Source: Psychroserpens damuponensis | Lineage (GTDB): Bacteria; Bacteroidota; Bacteroidia; Flavobacteriales; Flavobacteriaceae | Reading direction: 5' to 3' | Assembly (NCBI RefSeq): GCF_000826655.1 | Contig: NZ_JXJO01000024.1 | Coordinates: forward strand, 124,001-188,000 | DNA length: 64,000 nt | In this document: positions 18,398-29,300 of the stretch, in pieces | How positions within the stretch are numbered: position 1 is the first letter of the stretch | How the letters are laid out: each line of letters opens with the position of its first letter | The notes under the pieces: model-generated | Database searches by the model: none | What the model was told of the DNA's origin: nothing | The model's input: the letters and a program-made list of their open reading frames with translations, nothing else | Translations under genes and position numbers: made by a program

Positions 18398-19078
18398 TTA
18401 AATTATTGACTCTCCGTTTAAATTTGTAGTCAATACGTCACTCATATAATCAAAAAATGGTCTAATTGCAATAAAAGAAGCATTGACATCATTTATAAAT
18501 TGATCGCTAACAACTTCTTTATCTGTATAGTTTTTAGTGAAAATGAATTGTTTTTTACGTATAAGATCAATAGCAGGATGTTCTTTATCAAAATCGCGAG
18601 GTGCTGTTTTTAGCTCATCACCAACAAATTCACCCCAAACCGATGTAAATTTTTTGTTAGCAAGAATGGCTCTAATGTCTTCATCATCTTGTTCAAATTC
18701 TCGTCTAATTCTTAATAAATCTTCCTTATTTGGTTGCCAAAATCCAGTGGCAATAAATGATTTGTTATTAGGTTCGATATGAACGTAATAACCACCTCTT
18801 AAGTCTGGTTTTTTTCTACTGAAAGATCCACCAAAGTGAGTTTTATATGGTAATTTGTTTTTTGAGAATCTCACATCTCTATATATTCTAAAAAGCTTAA
18901 AACCATCTACAATGTCATGTTTGTTTAAATGATCGTAAATATGCTTATAAGCTACTTTTGCTTGAGTTTCTAGTTTTTTAAACTCTGGCTTATGGTCATT
19001 AAACCAATCTCTATTGTTATTTTTTTCTAGTTTTTTAAAGAAATCTAAAATGTCTTTAGAGAAATGAGGTGTAATCAT
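18398..19078 (-). CDS. DUF2461 (TIGR02453) family protein
   Basis: I set the start at the ATG at 19078 (MITPHFSKDILDFFKKL). A longer frame would run through the terminator of the upstream gene. The 226-residue protein has the family features FFKKLEKNNNRDWFNDHK near the start, FRIYRDVRFSKNKLPYKTHFG, and GGYYVHIEP in the middle. The function of the family is unknown. It is found widely in bacteria and fungi. It is cytoplasmic, with no signal peptide. Confidence 0.88.
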   Translation of the reverse strand: MITPHFSKDILDFFKKLEKNNNRDWFNDHKPEFKKLETQAKVAYKHIYDHLNKHDIVDGFKLFRIYRDVRFSKNKLPYKTHFGGSFSRKKPDLRGGYYVHIEPNNKSFIATGFWQPNKEDLLRIRREFEQDDEDIRAILANKKFTSVWGEFVGDELKTAPRDFDKEHPAIDLIRKKQFIFTKNYTDKEVVSDQFINDVNASFIAIRPFFDYMSDVLTTNLNGESII

Positions 19079-19108
19079 AGAATTTTGTATTTGCTTGAAT
19101 AAAAGTAC

Positions 19109-19136
19109 AAAAAAAGCCTTGACTAAAGCCAAGACT
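19109..19136 (-). terminator. Intrinsic terminator after the acidic lipoprotein gene
   Basis: On the minus strand AGTCTTG and CAAGGCT form a 7-bp stem (one wobble) with an 8-nt loop, followed by seven T. It lies 26 bp after the stop at 19162. Confidence 0.8.
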
Positions 19137-19161
19137 TTTTAATAATTAGGTGTTCATCTAT

Positions 19162-19368
19162 TTACTGATTATCTTCAGCAGCCTCCTCTATTTCTTCTGC
19201 TAAATCGTCTGCTGCATCTTGCACATCGTCAGATGCATCTTCAACATCATCTTTAACGTCATCCATTGCTGCTTCAACTTTTTCTTCAGGTGTTTTTTCG
19301 TCTCTACAACTTGTAAATACTGTTGCAAGTGAAAATATAAATACGAATGTTAGAATTATTTTTTTCAT
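19162..19368 (-). CDS. Small acidic lipoprotein
   Basis: This 68-residue protein has a lipoprotein signal with lipobox VFTSC and Cys21. The mature part of about 47 residues is almost only Asp, Glu, Ala, Val and Lys in a heptad-like helical repeat (DVKDDVEDASDDVQDAADDL). It probably forms one long acidic helix in the periplasm. No function is known. It lies between a terminator and the small MscS gene. Confidence 0.8.
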   Translation of the reverse strand: MKKIILTFVFIFSLATVFTSCRDEKTPEEKVEAAMDDVKDDVEDASDDVQDAADDLAEEIEEAAEDNQ

Positions 19369-19443
19369 AATATTTAATTTTAATAGTTAATTTTAATAGT
19401 TAATTTTTTGTTTAATAATAGGCTATCGATTTTCTCGAGATTA

Positions 19444-20349
19444 TTAGTTATTTGAGAATGTACTTTCTGAATTTTCAGGTGTATTAATAGATAATTTACT
19501 ATCAAACTGTAAGGTTCTAATTGGGAAAGGTATGTTTATACCTGCTTTATCGTATGCTTTCTTTATCTCAATAATAGCTTTAGTTTTTGCTCTTAGTTTT
19601 TCTAGCATACTTTCAGCATCTATCCAAAATCGGCATAAATAATTAATTGAGCTATCACCAAATTCTGTATAATAAAACTCAACATCTTCCGATTTTTCTA
19701 CCTGTTTAAAATGCGTAGCTATAGTTTCTTTGGTAAGCTGCTCAACAGCCTCTAAATCTGACTCATAACCTACACCACATTCTAATGTTACTCTCATTCT
19801 TGTAGTAAGCGAATAGTTTTTAATTGGATTCTCTAAAATCATTTTATTAGGTACAACTACAATATTATTGTCTGATTCTTTTAAAATGAACGTATTTAAG
19901 TTTATGTCCATAACTTCACCAGAATACCCATTGGTTTCTACCCAATTCCCTATTCTAATTCTGTTTCTAAATGATAATACTATACCTGAAACCGTATTAG
20001 ACAATGTACCTTGTAATGCTAGACCTACAACCAAACCAATAACTCCAGCACCTGCTAAAAGAGATGTTAATGCTTGACTAAGATTTAATATACCTAAAGC
20101 CAAAAACAAACCTACTAAAACTGTAATTACAGAAGCTATTCTAGAAACCACTAGACTAATAGATTTCTGCTCTACTCGCCTACTTACAAGTTTTTCAACC
20201 AGCTTGCTTACATATCGTGCTATAAAAAATGCTGCAACAAAAACTAAAATTGCTAAAACTAGGTTTGGTAAATTTGCTATAATAGCATTGAACCATCCAA
20301 AAAGTTTGTCTTTAAGATTTCCAAATGCTGTATTTAATTGATCGTTCAT
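19444..20349 (-). CDS. Small-conductance mechanosensitive channel (MscS)
   Basis: This 301-residue protein has the classic MscS layout: three transmembrane helices (about residues 22-45, 65-88 and 93-125) with a Gly/Ala-rich TM3 (LLAGAGVIGLVVGLALQGTL). A beta domain follows with FRNRIRIGNWVETNGYSGEV, then a C-terminal alpha-beta domain (about 180-275). The size is close to the 286 residues of the E. coli protein. It should release osmolytes on hypo-osmotic shock. It lies downstream of dps on the same strand, separated by a stem-loop. Confidence 0.92.
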   Translation of the reverse strand: MNDQLNTAFGNLKDKLFGWFNAIIANLPNLVLAILVFVAAFFIARYVSKLVEKLVSRRVEQKSISLVVSRIASVITVLVGLFLALGILNLSQALTSLLAGAGVIGLVVGLALQGTLSNTVSGIVLSFRNRIRIGNWVETNGYSGEVMDINLNTFILKESDNNIVVVPNKMILENPIKNYSLTTRMRVTLECGVGYESDLEAVEQLTKETIATHFKQVEKSEDVEFYYTEFGDSSINYLCRFWIDAESMLEKLRAKTKAIIEIKKAYDKAGINIPFPIRTLQFDSKLSINTPENSESTFSNN

Positions 20350-20412
20350 AATATTTTTTTTAAATTTTAATTTAGGTAGACTAATATTCAGTCTTGCTTA
20401 CCATACAAATAA

Positions 20413-20460
20413 CATCAAAAAGTAGCACGTGAGTTTGCTCATATCATGAACTTTTTGATG
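20413..20460 (-). terminator. Stem-loop between dps and mscS (possible weak terminator)
   Basis: CATCAAAAAGT and ACTTTTTGATG are perfect 11-bp inverted arms around a 26-nt loop that contains further symmetry (CACGTG and GAG-TTTG-CTC). The downstream strand is only moderately T-rich. It may terminate dps or be a processing or stability element. Confidence 0.5.
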
Positions 20461-20489
20461 TATATAAAGTGTATTGCTTAAAATTTAAA

Positions 20490-20993
20490 TTATGATGATA
20501 TTATATTTTTATTGAGTTTTTCTGATGTTTTTTTAGTCCAAGCGTCTAACATCCAACTCGATTTTTCTAATTCTCTAATATAGGCTCCAATTAAATCAAT
20601 TGTACCTTCATCTTTAGCCTCATCTGCCTTTTCTATTACTTTACTCATTTGAGCGAGTAGAATTTTGTGGTCACTTATAATTTGTAAAACCATTTCTTGA
20701 TCTGACTGTAGTGGTGACGTTTCTTTTACTTCGGAAATTTCTAAATAATCCGACAATTTACTCATTGGATGATATCTTAAAGTTAAGATTCGTTCTGCGA
20801 TGTCATCAATCTTGGTTCGTGCATCAGTATACAATTCTTCAAATTTATTGTGAAGATCAAAGAAATTTTCTCCTAAAACGTTCCAATGGAAACTTCTTAA
20901 TTTTTGGTAATAAGTATGGTAACTAGCTAATAAAGTATTTAGCTCTACTACTACTGGTATTAACTTTTCATCTTGCATATTCAAATAACTCAT
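20490..20993 (-). CDS. dps: Dps family DNA-binding ferritin-like protein
   Basis: This 167-residue four-helix-bundle protein carries the Dps intersubunit ferroxidase pattern: His in LRSFHWNVLG and Asp/Glu in DDIAERI about 26 residues later. It forms 12-subunit shells that oxidise and store iron and protect DNA in starvation or peroxide stress. I use the first ATG. A second Met five codons later is possible. The neighbours mscS and corA are on the same strand, but their spacing suggests separate transcription. The frame contains one TTTCCGAAG copy. Confidence 0.9.
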   Translation of the reverse strand: MSYLNMQDEKLIPVVVELNTLLASYHTYYQKLRSFHWNVLGENFFDLHNKFEELYTDARTKIDDIAERILTLRYHPMSKLSDYLEISEVKETSPLQSDQEMVLQIISDHKILLAQMSKVIEKADEAKDEGTIDLIGAYIRELEKSSWMLDAWTKKTSEKLNKNIISS

Positions 20994-21111
20994 GTTGTTA
21001 GTTTTTAAGTGTTAATAATTAATTACACTATATAAACTATGGGTTTTTTGAAATTTGCCAAGCGATTTAACAGCCTTTAACGCTTAGCAAAATATGTTAA
21101 CATAATTTATG

Positions 21112-22182
21112 TTAAAGCCATCGCTTTCTTCTAAAATAGATTAACATAAAAATGAAAAGTATAAACATAACACCCAATAAAATAAAATATCCATTATCTG
21201 TATTAAGTTCTGGCATATTCTTAAAATTCATTCCGTAGATACCAGCAATAAACGTTAGAGGAATAAAGATAGTCGCAATAATTGTAAGCACTTTCATGAT
21301 TTCATTCATCTTATTGCTTATAATAGTCATATACATATCCATTAAACTCCAAATCATCTCACGATATAAATCAATAGATTCACTCACTTGTATGATATGA
21401 TCGTGTAGATCACGTAAATAACTGTGCGTTTTCTCCTCAATAAAAGCAAAATCTGTTTTCTCTATGCGACTAATAACTTCACGTAAGGGATAAATTGAAC
21501 GACGCATTCGTAATATTTCTTGCTTTAGTTGCTGTATTTGTCCTGGTGTACGATCATCTGCTTTATTAGACTGAAATAGCAAACCTTCTAAGTCTTCAAC
21601 TTTATCACCTAAAACCTCTATAACTGTAAAATAATTATCTACGACGGCATCTAAAATGGCATACATTAAATAGTCAGATCCTTGAGAGCGTATACGTCCT
21701 TTTGCAGATTGCAATCGCTCTCTTAAATCATCAAAAACATCTCCATCTGCTTCCTGAAACGTCAACACATAATCTTCACCTACAATTAAGCTCAAGTGCT
21801 CATAATGAATTTCATCATCATTTTTAATGAACAACATTTTAAAAACAACGAACATGTAGTTTTCAAACTCTTCTAGTTTTGGACGCTGTCCTGTATTTAC
21901 AATATCTTCTAAGGTGAGTGGATGCAATTTATAATGTAAACCCAAGGTTTCAATATCATTTACATTATTTAATCCATTTATATTTATCCAAGTGACGTGC
22001 TCATTACCTTTAAAATTAAAAGCCTCTTGAACAGCTCCTGTATTTAAAATTGTACATTTATCTTTTGAGTAATTTATAATCTCAATATTAGTGGCTACAG
22101 ATTGCTTTTTACCTCTATAAGCTATTGTTCCTGGTGGAAGATTTGATGCTTTGTAAGATTTTTTTTTCTTTTTTAAGTTCAT
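21112..22182 (-). CDS. corA: CorA-type magnesium/cobalt transporter
   Basis: This 356-residue protein has a long soluble N-terminal domain (about 1-290) and two C-terminal transmembrane helices. The signature YGMNF (GMN motif) lies near residue 318, followed by an acidic loop and a second helix ending in a basic tail (YFRRKRWL). The N-terminus is unusually Lys-rich (MNLKKKKKSYK). The family forms pentameric inner-membrane channels for Mg2+ or Co2+. It is monocistronic. Confidence 0.93.
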   Translation of the reverse strand: MNLKKKKKSYKASNLPPGTIAYRGKKQSVATNIEIINYSKDKCTILNTGAVQEAFNFKGNEHVTWININGLNNVNDIETLGLHYKLHPLTLEDIVNTGQRPKLEEFENYMFVVFKMLFIKNDDEIHYEHLSLIVGEDYVLTFQEADGDVFDDLRERLQSAKGRIRSQGSDYLMYAILDAVVDNYFTVIEVLGDKVEDLEGLLFQSNKADDRTPGQIQQLKQEILRMRRSIYPLREVISRIEKTDFAFIEEKTHSYLRDLHDHIIQVSESIDLYREMIWSLMDMYMTIISNKMNEIMKVLTIIATIFIPLTFIAGIYGMNFKNMPELNTDNGYFILLGVMFILFIFMLIYFRRKRWL

Positions 22183-22378
22183 AAATACGATGCCATGTGT
22201 TGTAGTTAAATGTATAAAAACTTTTTGGTATTGTACACATCAATACCACAATTACTAATTACAATATAAAGCGCTGTATTGCAGGCTTTAAAACAATTAC
22301 TTTTGAAATAATATTAAACAACTTGCATATTGTACTTTTTTTTATTAATATGCAGATTATATTTACAAATACAGATAC

Positions 22379-22603
22379 ATGGGAAGACCTCCAACAAGAC
22401 CAATAAAATTTAGAGATGGATTTTATTTAGAAATCCGAAATAAAGGTAAAAGTACTGGAATCAAATTACACAGAGACACCAAAGAGCAAATGATGCGCAC
22501 TATTAAAGAATATGAGCATAGCAAAGATGTTTATATTTTGGGTGAATCTAAAAATGGAAAATGGGTTAATAAAACACCTATTCATCATGTTGTAGAAGAT
22601 TAA
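22379..22603 (+). CDS. Small conserved protein of unknown function
   Basis: This 74-residue soluble basic protein contains GRPPTRPIKFRDGFYLEIRN and two short predicted strands followed by a helix (KEQMMRTIKEYEHSK). The opening GRPP resembles the minor-groove contact of AT-hook proteins, which is only a suggestion. A strong terminator follows 26 bp after the stop, which supports a real transcription unit. Confidence 0.7.
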   Translation: MGRPPTRPIKFRDGFYLEIRNKGKSTGIKLHRDTKEQMMRTIKEYEHSKDVYILGESKNGKWVNKTPIHHVVED

Positions 22604-22628
22604 AGTTAATACAAATTTAAGTGTTTAT

Positions 22629-22676
22629 ACTCAACTTAGTTTTATATAGTTTATATAAAATTAGGTTGAGTTTTTT
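22629..22676 (+). terminator. Long intrinsic terminator
   Basis: A stem of about 20 bp with two wobble pairs (ACTCAACTTAGTTTTATATA against TATATAAAATTAGGTTGAGT) and a 3-nt loop is followed by a T-run. It ends the gene at 22379-22603. Confidence 0.9.
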
Positions 22677-22734
22677 ATTTTACATAGTTTATTTTATAAA
22701 TTGTTAGACATTAACTAACTAAAATCAAAAAATT

Positions 22735-23157
22735 ATGACAAATTCTTCAACTAACAAACCACCTGTTTGGTTTTGGATTATCGCAGTAGTCGCATTACTT
22801 TGGAATGCCATGGGAGTTATGGCTTATATGGTTCAGGCTTTTATTACAGACGAAATGATTGCTGAATTACCACAAGAACAACAAGCTGAAATGTTATATG
22901 AGCATCCTGCTTGGTACACTTCTGTTTTTGCTCTAGCTGTATTTTGTGGTGCTTTAGCGTGTATTGCACTATTAATTAGAAAAAAATGGGCTTACTATTT
23001 ATTTATTGTATCGTTTATTTGTGCAACAGTACAACAAGTGTATTTGATGATAGAAATAGAAAATGTTAACAAAATAATGCCAATCATGATTATCGTGGTT
23101 TGTGCATTTTTAATTTGGCTATCTAAGCATGCCATTTCGAAAGCATGGATACGATAA
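22735..23157 (+). CDS. Four-helix membrane protein of unknown function
   Basis: This 140-residue protein has four hydrophobic segments (about residues 11-33, 61-81, 86-105 and 112-130). A polar acidic loop (DEMIAELPQEQQAEMLYEHP) lies between the first two. Similar flavobacterial proteins are sometimes called sugar transporters, but I see no transporter motif. A strong bidirectional terminator follows. Confidence 0.75.
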   Translation: MTNSSTNKPPVWFWIIAVVALLWNAMGVMAYMVQAFITDEMIAELPQEQQAEMLYEHPAWYTSVFALAVFCGALACIALLIRKKWAYYLFIVSFICATVQQVYLMIEIENVNKIMPIMIIVVCAFLIWLSKHAISKAWIR

Positions 23158-23181
23158 GTATTAACCAACCCTATTTAATTA

Positions 23182-23216
23182 AAAAAAGGCATTAGAAAAT
23201 TCTAATGCCTTTTTTA
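23182..23216. terminator. Bidirectional intrinsic terminator
   Basis: A perfect 15-bp stem (AAAAAAGGCATTAGA / TCTAATGCCTTTTTT) with a 4-nt loop lies between convergent genes and serves both strands. Confidence 0.92.
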
Positions 23217-23251
23217 AATATATTGAATAGCGTTATGATGTTCTATAAAAA

Positions 23252-24112
23252 CTATAAGCTTTTAGTATGATATTGTACGAGACCTTCTATTGGTCTTCTT
23301 TCAAAATTACCAACAGTAAATCCTAATTCTTCTGCTACTTCCTTGATTTCAGTTTCAGCAAAAAACGCTATTGAACCTGCAAAATGTACTGGTACAATTT
23401 TAATTTCTTCTTTATACTGAAATATCATGTTCTTGGCAAATCGTCTAATTCCTTCTTTTATTAGTTCTTTAATATACTTAGAGTCTTTATTTAAAAACAT
23501 AAATTCGGCAAAATTGGCGAGATATGCATTTGGATTAGGTTGTTTGTATAGATTATACTTAATGTAATCTGCATCAAGATTATGCTTATGCTCAAATGCT
23601 ATTTTAATATCTTCTGGCATATTATTAAAATAATAATCTCTTATAAGCTCTTTTCCGTAGTAATTACCAGAAGCGTCATCCATGAGTGTATAACCTAAAG
23701 ATAAAACACGTTGGTGTAAACGTTTACCATCAAAATAACTACAATTAGATCCAGTTCCCATAATGCAAACCACAGCAGCTTCGTCATCACGATTTATAGT
23801 TGCTCGTACAGCAGCCATTGTATCTTCTTGAACGTCAATTTCGGCATTAATAAAAATGGATTCTAAAATTTCAGTAAGTATAACTTTGGGATTTGTAGTT
23901 CCACAACCAGCTCCATAGAAAAAAATATGCGTCACTTGGCTGCTAATCCTCATGAGGTCATCACTTTTTCTAATGATTTTTTTTAATTTCTTTTCTTTTA
24001 AAATAGCAGGATTAAGTCCTTTTGTTCTAATTTTTTCGTGAAGTTGCTTTCCATTATTATCTACAACAATCCAATCGCATTTTGTAGAACCACCATCTGT
24101 AATTAAAATCAT
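23252..24112 (-). CDS. BadF/BadG-type ATPase, N-acetylglucosamine kinase-like
   Basis: This 286-residue ASKHA-fold protein begins with the phosphate-binding loop LITDGGSTKCDW. It has a second loop MGTGSNCSYFDG near residue 120 and DDASGNYYGKEL near 145. These features match the BadF/BcrA ATPase family that includes GlcNAc kinases. The single-domain length and lack of an Fe-S site argue for sugar phosphorylation and against an anaerobic reductase activator. It lies 66 bp downstream of gapA on the same strand and may be transcribed with the glycolytic genes. Confidence 0.8.
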   Translation of the reverse strand: MILITDGGSTKCDWIVVDNNGKQLHEKIRTKGLNPAILKEKKLKKIIRKSDDLMRISSQVTHIFFYGAGCGTTNPKVILTEILESIFINAEIDVQEDTMAAVRATINRDDEAAVVCIMGTGSNCSYFDGKRLHQRVLSLGYTLMDDASGNYYGKELIRDYYFNNMPEDIKIAFEHKHNLDADYIKYNLYKQPNPNAYLANFAEFMFLNKDSKYIKELIKEGIRRFAKNMIFQYKEEIKIVPVHFAGSIAFFAETEIKEVAEELGFTVGNFERRPIEGLVQYHTKSL

Positions 24113-24178
24113 GAGCTTGATATAAAAAATAAATCTGTAGCTTTTAAAGTAAAACTACAGATTTAAATGACATTAATA

Positions 24179-25192
<1,014 letters not shown>

Positions 25193-25231
25193 TTATTACT
25201 ATTATTTTTCTTTTAATTTTCTTCGGAAATA

Positions 25232-26218
25232 TTAAGTTGACATAATATCTGAGACTCTTAATAATTCCATATTTATTTCAGATTTTCCTTTGACTGCTTG
25301 ATCTAAAGGTGTCACGTTTATTTTATCACTGAGTAAGCCTACCATTAAATTGGTTTCTCCTTCTAATAAAGATTCTACAGCTTTTACGCCCATTCTACTG
25401 GCCAGCACTCGATCAAAACACGATGGAGAACCACCACGTTGCATATGGCCTAAAACCGAAACGCGTACATCGTACTCGATCATGTTTTCTTCAACATAAT
25501 CTTTAAGTTCAAAAACACTTTTACCTATTTTATCACCTTCTGCTACAATAACGATACTTGATGCTTTACCAGATTTCTTACTGCGACGTAATGATTCTAA
25601 TAAACGATCTAACCCTAAATCTTCTTCAGGAATTAAAATTTCTTCAGCACCTGCTCCTATTCCAACATTTAAGGCTATATGACCAGCATCTCGTCCCATA
25701 ACTTCAACAAAAAACAATCTGTTATGTGAACTTGCAGTATCTCTAATTTTATCTACTGCATCTACAACTGTATTTAAAGCGGTATCATAACCTAACGTAT
25801 GTGAAGTTCCGAAGATATCATTATCAATAGTACCTGGAATTCCCATTACTGGAAAATCAAATTCCTGATTAAAAACCATAGCTCCAGTAAAAGTACCATC
25901 ACCACCAATAGCTACTAGAGCATCAATGTTGGCATCGGTTAAATGTTTATGGGCTTTTTGTCTTCCTTCAGGAGTTTTAAACTCCATAGAACGAGCCGAT
26001 TTTAAAACGGTTCCTCCTTTATTGATGATCCCTTTTACACTACGTGCATTCATTTCTTTGAAGTCGCCTTCAATCATACCTTCATAACCTCTATAAATGC
26101 CAACGCATTCAATATTATGAAAAGCACAAGTTCTAACTACAGATCGTATGGCAGCATTCATTCCTGGAGAATCTCCTCCTGATGTAAAAACACCAATTTT
26201 ATTTATCTTTTTTGACAT
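25232..26218 (-). CDS. pfkA: ATP-dependent 6-phosphofructokinase
   Basis: This 328-residue enzyme shows GVFTSGGDSPGMNAAIR at the N-terminus and AIGGDGTFTGA for nucleotide binding. It also has PGTIDNDIFGT with the catalytic Asp and the effector-site region FVEVMGRDAGHIAL. The Gly in GGDGTF is typical of ATP-dependent, not PPi-dependent, enzymes. It phosphorylates fructose 6-phosphate. Its frame contains one TTCCGAAG octamer. Confidence 0.96.
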   Translation of the reverse strand: MSKKINKIGVFTSGGDSPGMNAAIRSVVRTCAFHNIECVGIYRGYEGMIEGDFKEMNARSVKGIINKGGTVLKSARSMEFKTPEGRQKAHKHLTDANIDALVAIGGDGTFTGAMVFNQEFDFPVMGIPGTIDNDIFGTSHTLGYDTALNTVVDAVDKIRDTASSHNRLFFVEVMGRDAGHIALNVGIGAGAEEILIPEEDLGLDRLLESLRRSKKSGKASSIVIVAEGDKIGKSVFELKDYVEENMIEYDVRVSVLGHMQRGGSPSCFDRVLASRMGVKAVESLLEGETNLMVGLLSDKINVTPLDQAVKGKSEINMELLRVSDIMST

Positions 26219-26356
26219 GTATTTTTATGTTTCAAAAAGTAAAGCTAGTAAACAAAAACTATAATAAAAGTGGAATTGGATTTTATTTAACAACACGATA
26301 ATAATTCAAACGTTTTCGTTAATAAGTATTATTAAAATTGTTAAAAAATGATGTAT

Positions 26357-29300
26357 TTAATTGCTTTTTGCGTCTTTTTTTGACTTGAAATTTATGAAAT
26401 CCGGAGTGAGTTTTTCTTCGTTTTCTTTATTTTCGTCCTCTTTTGGCTTCTCTTCTTTTTTGTTTTTTCCCGAAAAGATAATTTGAAGTAATTCTTTGAA
26501 GGTATCAAACTCTACATTATAAGTTAAACCTGCTCCTTGAGTATAACCAATCTCTTCACCAAAATTTCTAATACTATTTTCTCTATTAAAAAACGTAGCT
26601 TTTAACGTACCATCATCATTTAATAGTACATCAATTTGAACATCTCCTGCAATCACAGTTTGGTTAACTCCTCCTATTGGCACACCTACTTTACCATTAA
26701 TAAGTACACGATCACTAATTTTAGTGCTTAATGTTAAACCAAGTCTGTCGTCAGTTTGATAGTCTGTAGTTACAGCTCCTGCTTCATAATTAAAATTCAC
26801 TTGTAGTTTACTATCATCATTAGATAAAAAACTATTAAACAAAGAATTCACACGATCTGATATTGTACCATAAGCTTGTTGGCCTAAACTTACTTCACTA
26901 GCAAATGAGCCTGTTGATAATAAAAAGAGTGCTTGGTTTTCTCTGCTTTCTTTGGTTTCTAACCTATAATCTAACTCAGATTTTATTGTGGTTTCAACGG
27001 TTGGAAAATTAAATGTAAAATCTGGATCTGGCTGCTCTAATTGTCCTGAGAGGTTAATTTCAACTTCAACATCAATACTCCTATTAATTGGTGCATCTAA
27101 TAATACAGAAGGGTTAGCCCTTGTTGCATATACAGCTGTTAATCCTACTTGTGCCTTCAATGGATCACCTTCCCAACGTATATAACCATTGGGCTTTACT
27201 GTTAATTTTTTTTGTATTAAGCCACCATAAGCAAAATTATATGTTCCTTCTACAATTTGAAAATCTCCAAACATTTGAAATTTACCATTAGTATTAATAT
27301 CGAACAATAAATTTCCGTTTCCTTTTCCTTGAATGGTACTTCCTGAGTTTTTGTCAATTACAATTTCAATATCAGCATAAGGATTTACAAAAAGATTAAA
27401 TTCTAATTCTAATCCTTTTACTTCAGTATTATTAATAACTTCTCCTCTTAATCGCGCTTCTTTCTCTTCTGGACTTAAAAAATGGATATATGAATTATCT
27501 CCATAGCTTTCTAAATCGCTTAACGGAATTTTAAAAACTGTACCTTGGGCTGTACTTCCGTTAAATTCAATTTTAAGGTTATCGGTTGGTCCAGAGATTT
27601 CAGCTTTACCATTAACGAAGGCTGTACCATAATATAACTCTTCTTCTTCACCTGTAGAATCTGTATTTAAAACCAATAAACGATCTGTATCAATTTCTAA
27701 ACCTAGTTTCCAATCTGAGAAATTTTGGTGTGCGATGTAACCATTTAAAATTGCTTTAGAAAAATATTCAGAATCTGTAATTTCAACTTCCTGAAACATA
27801 AATCGTTGTGACTCTAACTTTACATGAGAATCAAAATCAAAACTATAATCTACATTAAGATACGGTATAGTTAAGCCTGCATTATCTAGCAATAAATCAC
27901 CACTAAATTGAGGGTCACTTAATTTACCGGTAACTTTTGCATCACCAGTGACTAAGCCTCGTATATTTGTTATGACACCTTCACCTAATGGATCTAAAGG
28001 GTCTAATAAAAACTCTTCAAAGGTGACATCCAGATCAATTACATTAGCATCAACATCAATTAATCCTCTAGCAGCTAAAGATTTTAGGTTATCATTTTTA
28101 AGTGAAACGTCGACACTATAATTGGTTAAAGAATTATTTCCATTTATACGTGCTGTAAGTTCGCCCAACTCATAATCATTTGCTTTAAAACCACTAATAA
28201 CAACATTAGAATTTGGCAAGTAAACGCCCTCTTGTTGTAAAATATCTATTTTACCATTAACACGACCATCAAGTGATAAACTATCAATTCTAGGAGTGAT
28301 TTTTTTAAGATCAACATCTGTTAAATCTAATTTTATATCTTTAAAGTCATCACCAATAATTTGTCCAGATAATTCAATACGTTCGTCAAAATGATTCATC
28401 ACCATTTCGCTAATATCAAAGTTTTTAAAATCGCGTGTAAACGTTATTTTGTTGCGTTTATTTTTGTCTTCGTTGATTACCCATTTATTATTTTTAAAGA
28501 CGGCTTCAGATTTCCTGAAACCTACAACAGATTTAGAATTTTCATCTATTGTATAAAACATATTGAGATTAAAATCATCTGAATTTTGTTTACCTCCTTT
28601 AAATTCAGATTTAATAAATAACGTATCTCTTTGGGTCACATTAATTAAACTAAATTTAGACACATCATAATATTTTGTGCTTAATGTATCAATCTCAATA
28701 TAGGTATTAAATAAGGGGTTACTATTATCAATTAATACTGAAATATCATTTGCAAAATAATCAATGAGTTTTATTTGAGGTGAGTTAAACGAGAGGTTAA
28801 ATTGTTTCTCATCGGTTTCTATCCTACCTTTTATAGTCGTGTTTGGTCCTAGTTCTAAATCGTGATAAAAGACTTCTACAATTTTATTATAAATTTTAAA
28901 ATCGAACTCTAGATATTGATCGGTTTCAATGCTATTAGGAATAAAATTAGTATAAATACTTCCTACAGAATTCTCAACTAGTTTCCCAATATCAGCGAAC
29001 TTGAAATCACCACTCATTGTACCTTCAATAATATCTGGAGAGTTTATGGTAAGGATTCGTTTATTATTTTGAAATTGAGATTCTATCTTAAAGTCTTTAA
29101 AAAAATACTCATCATTTTCATTAATGTAGGTCGTGTTTTCAAAATTCAAAGTTCCAAAGGCATCATCAAATGTAGACCCTTTCATTGAAGTAGTTACTTT
29201 TCCTCTAAAAACCGAAATACTATCTTTTGATATAAAATTAAGAGCTCTTAAATTAGCATATTCTACATTGGCATTAAAATCAAAAGCTTTGATTTCTTTT

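Noticed and set aside
18398-19132. Longer form of the DUF2461 protein.
   Set aside because: The extra N-terminus is encoded by the terminator of the upstream lipoprotein gene; the family start matches the ATG at 19078.
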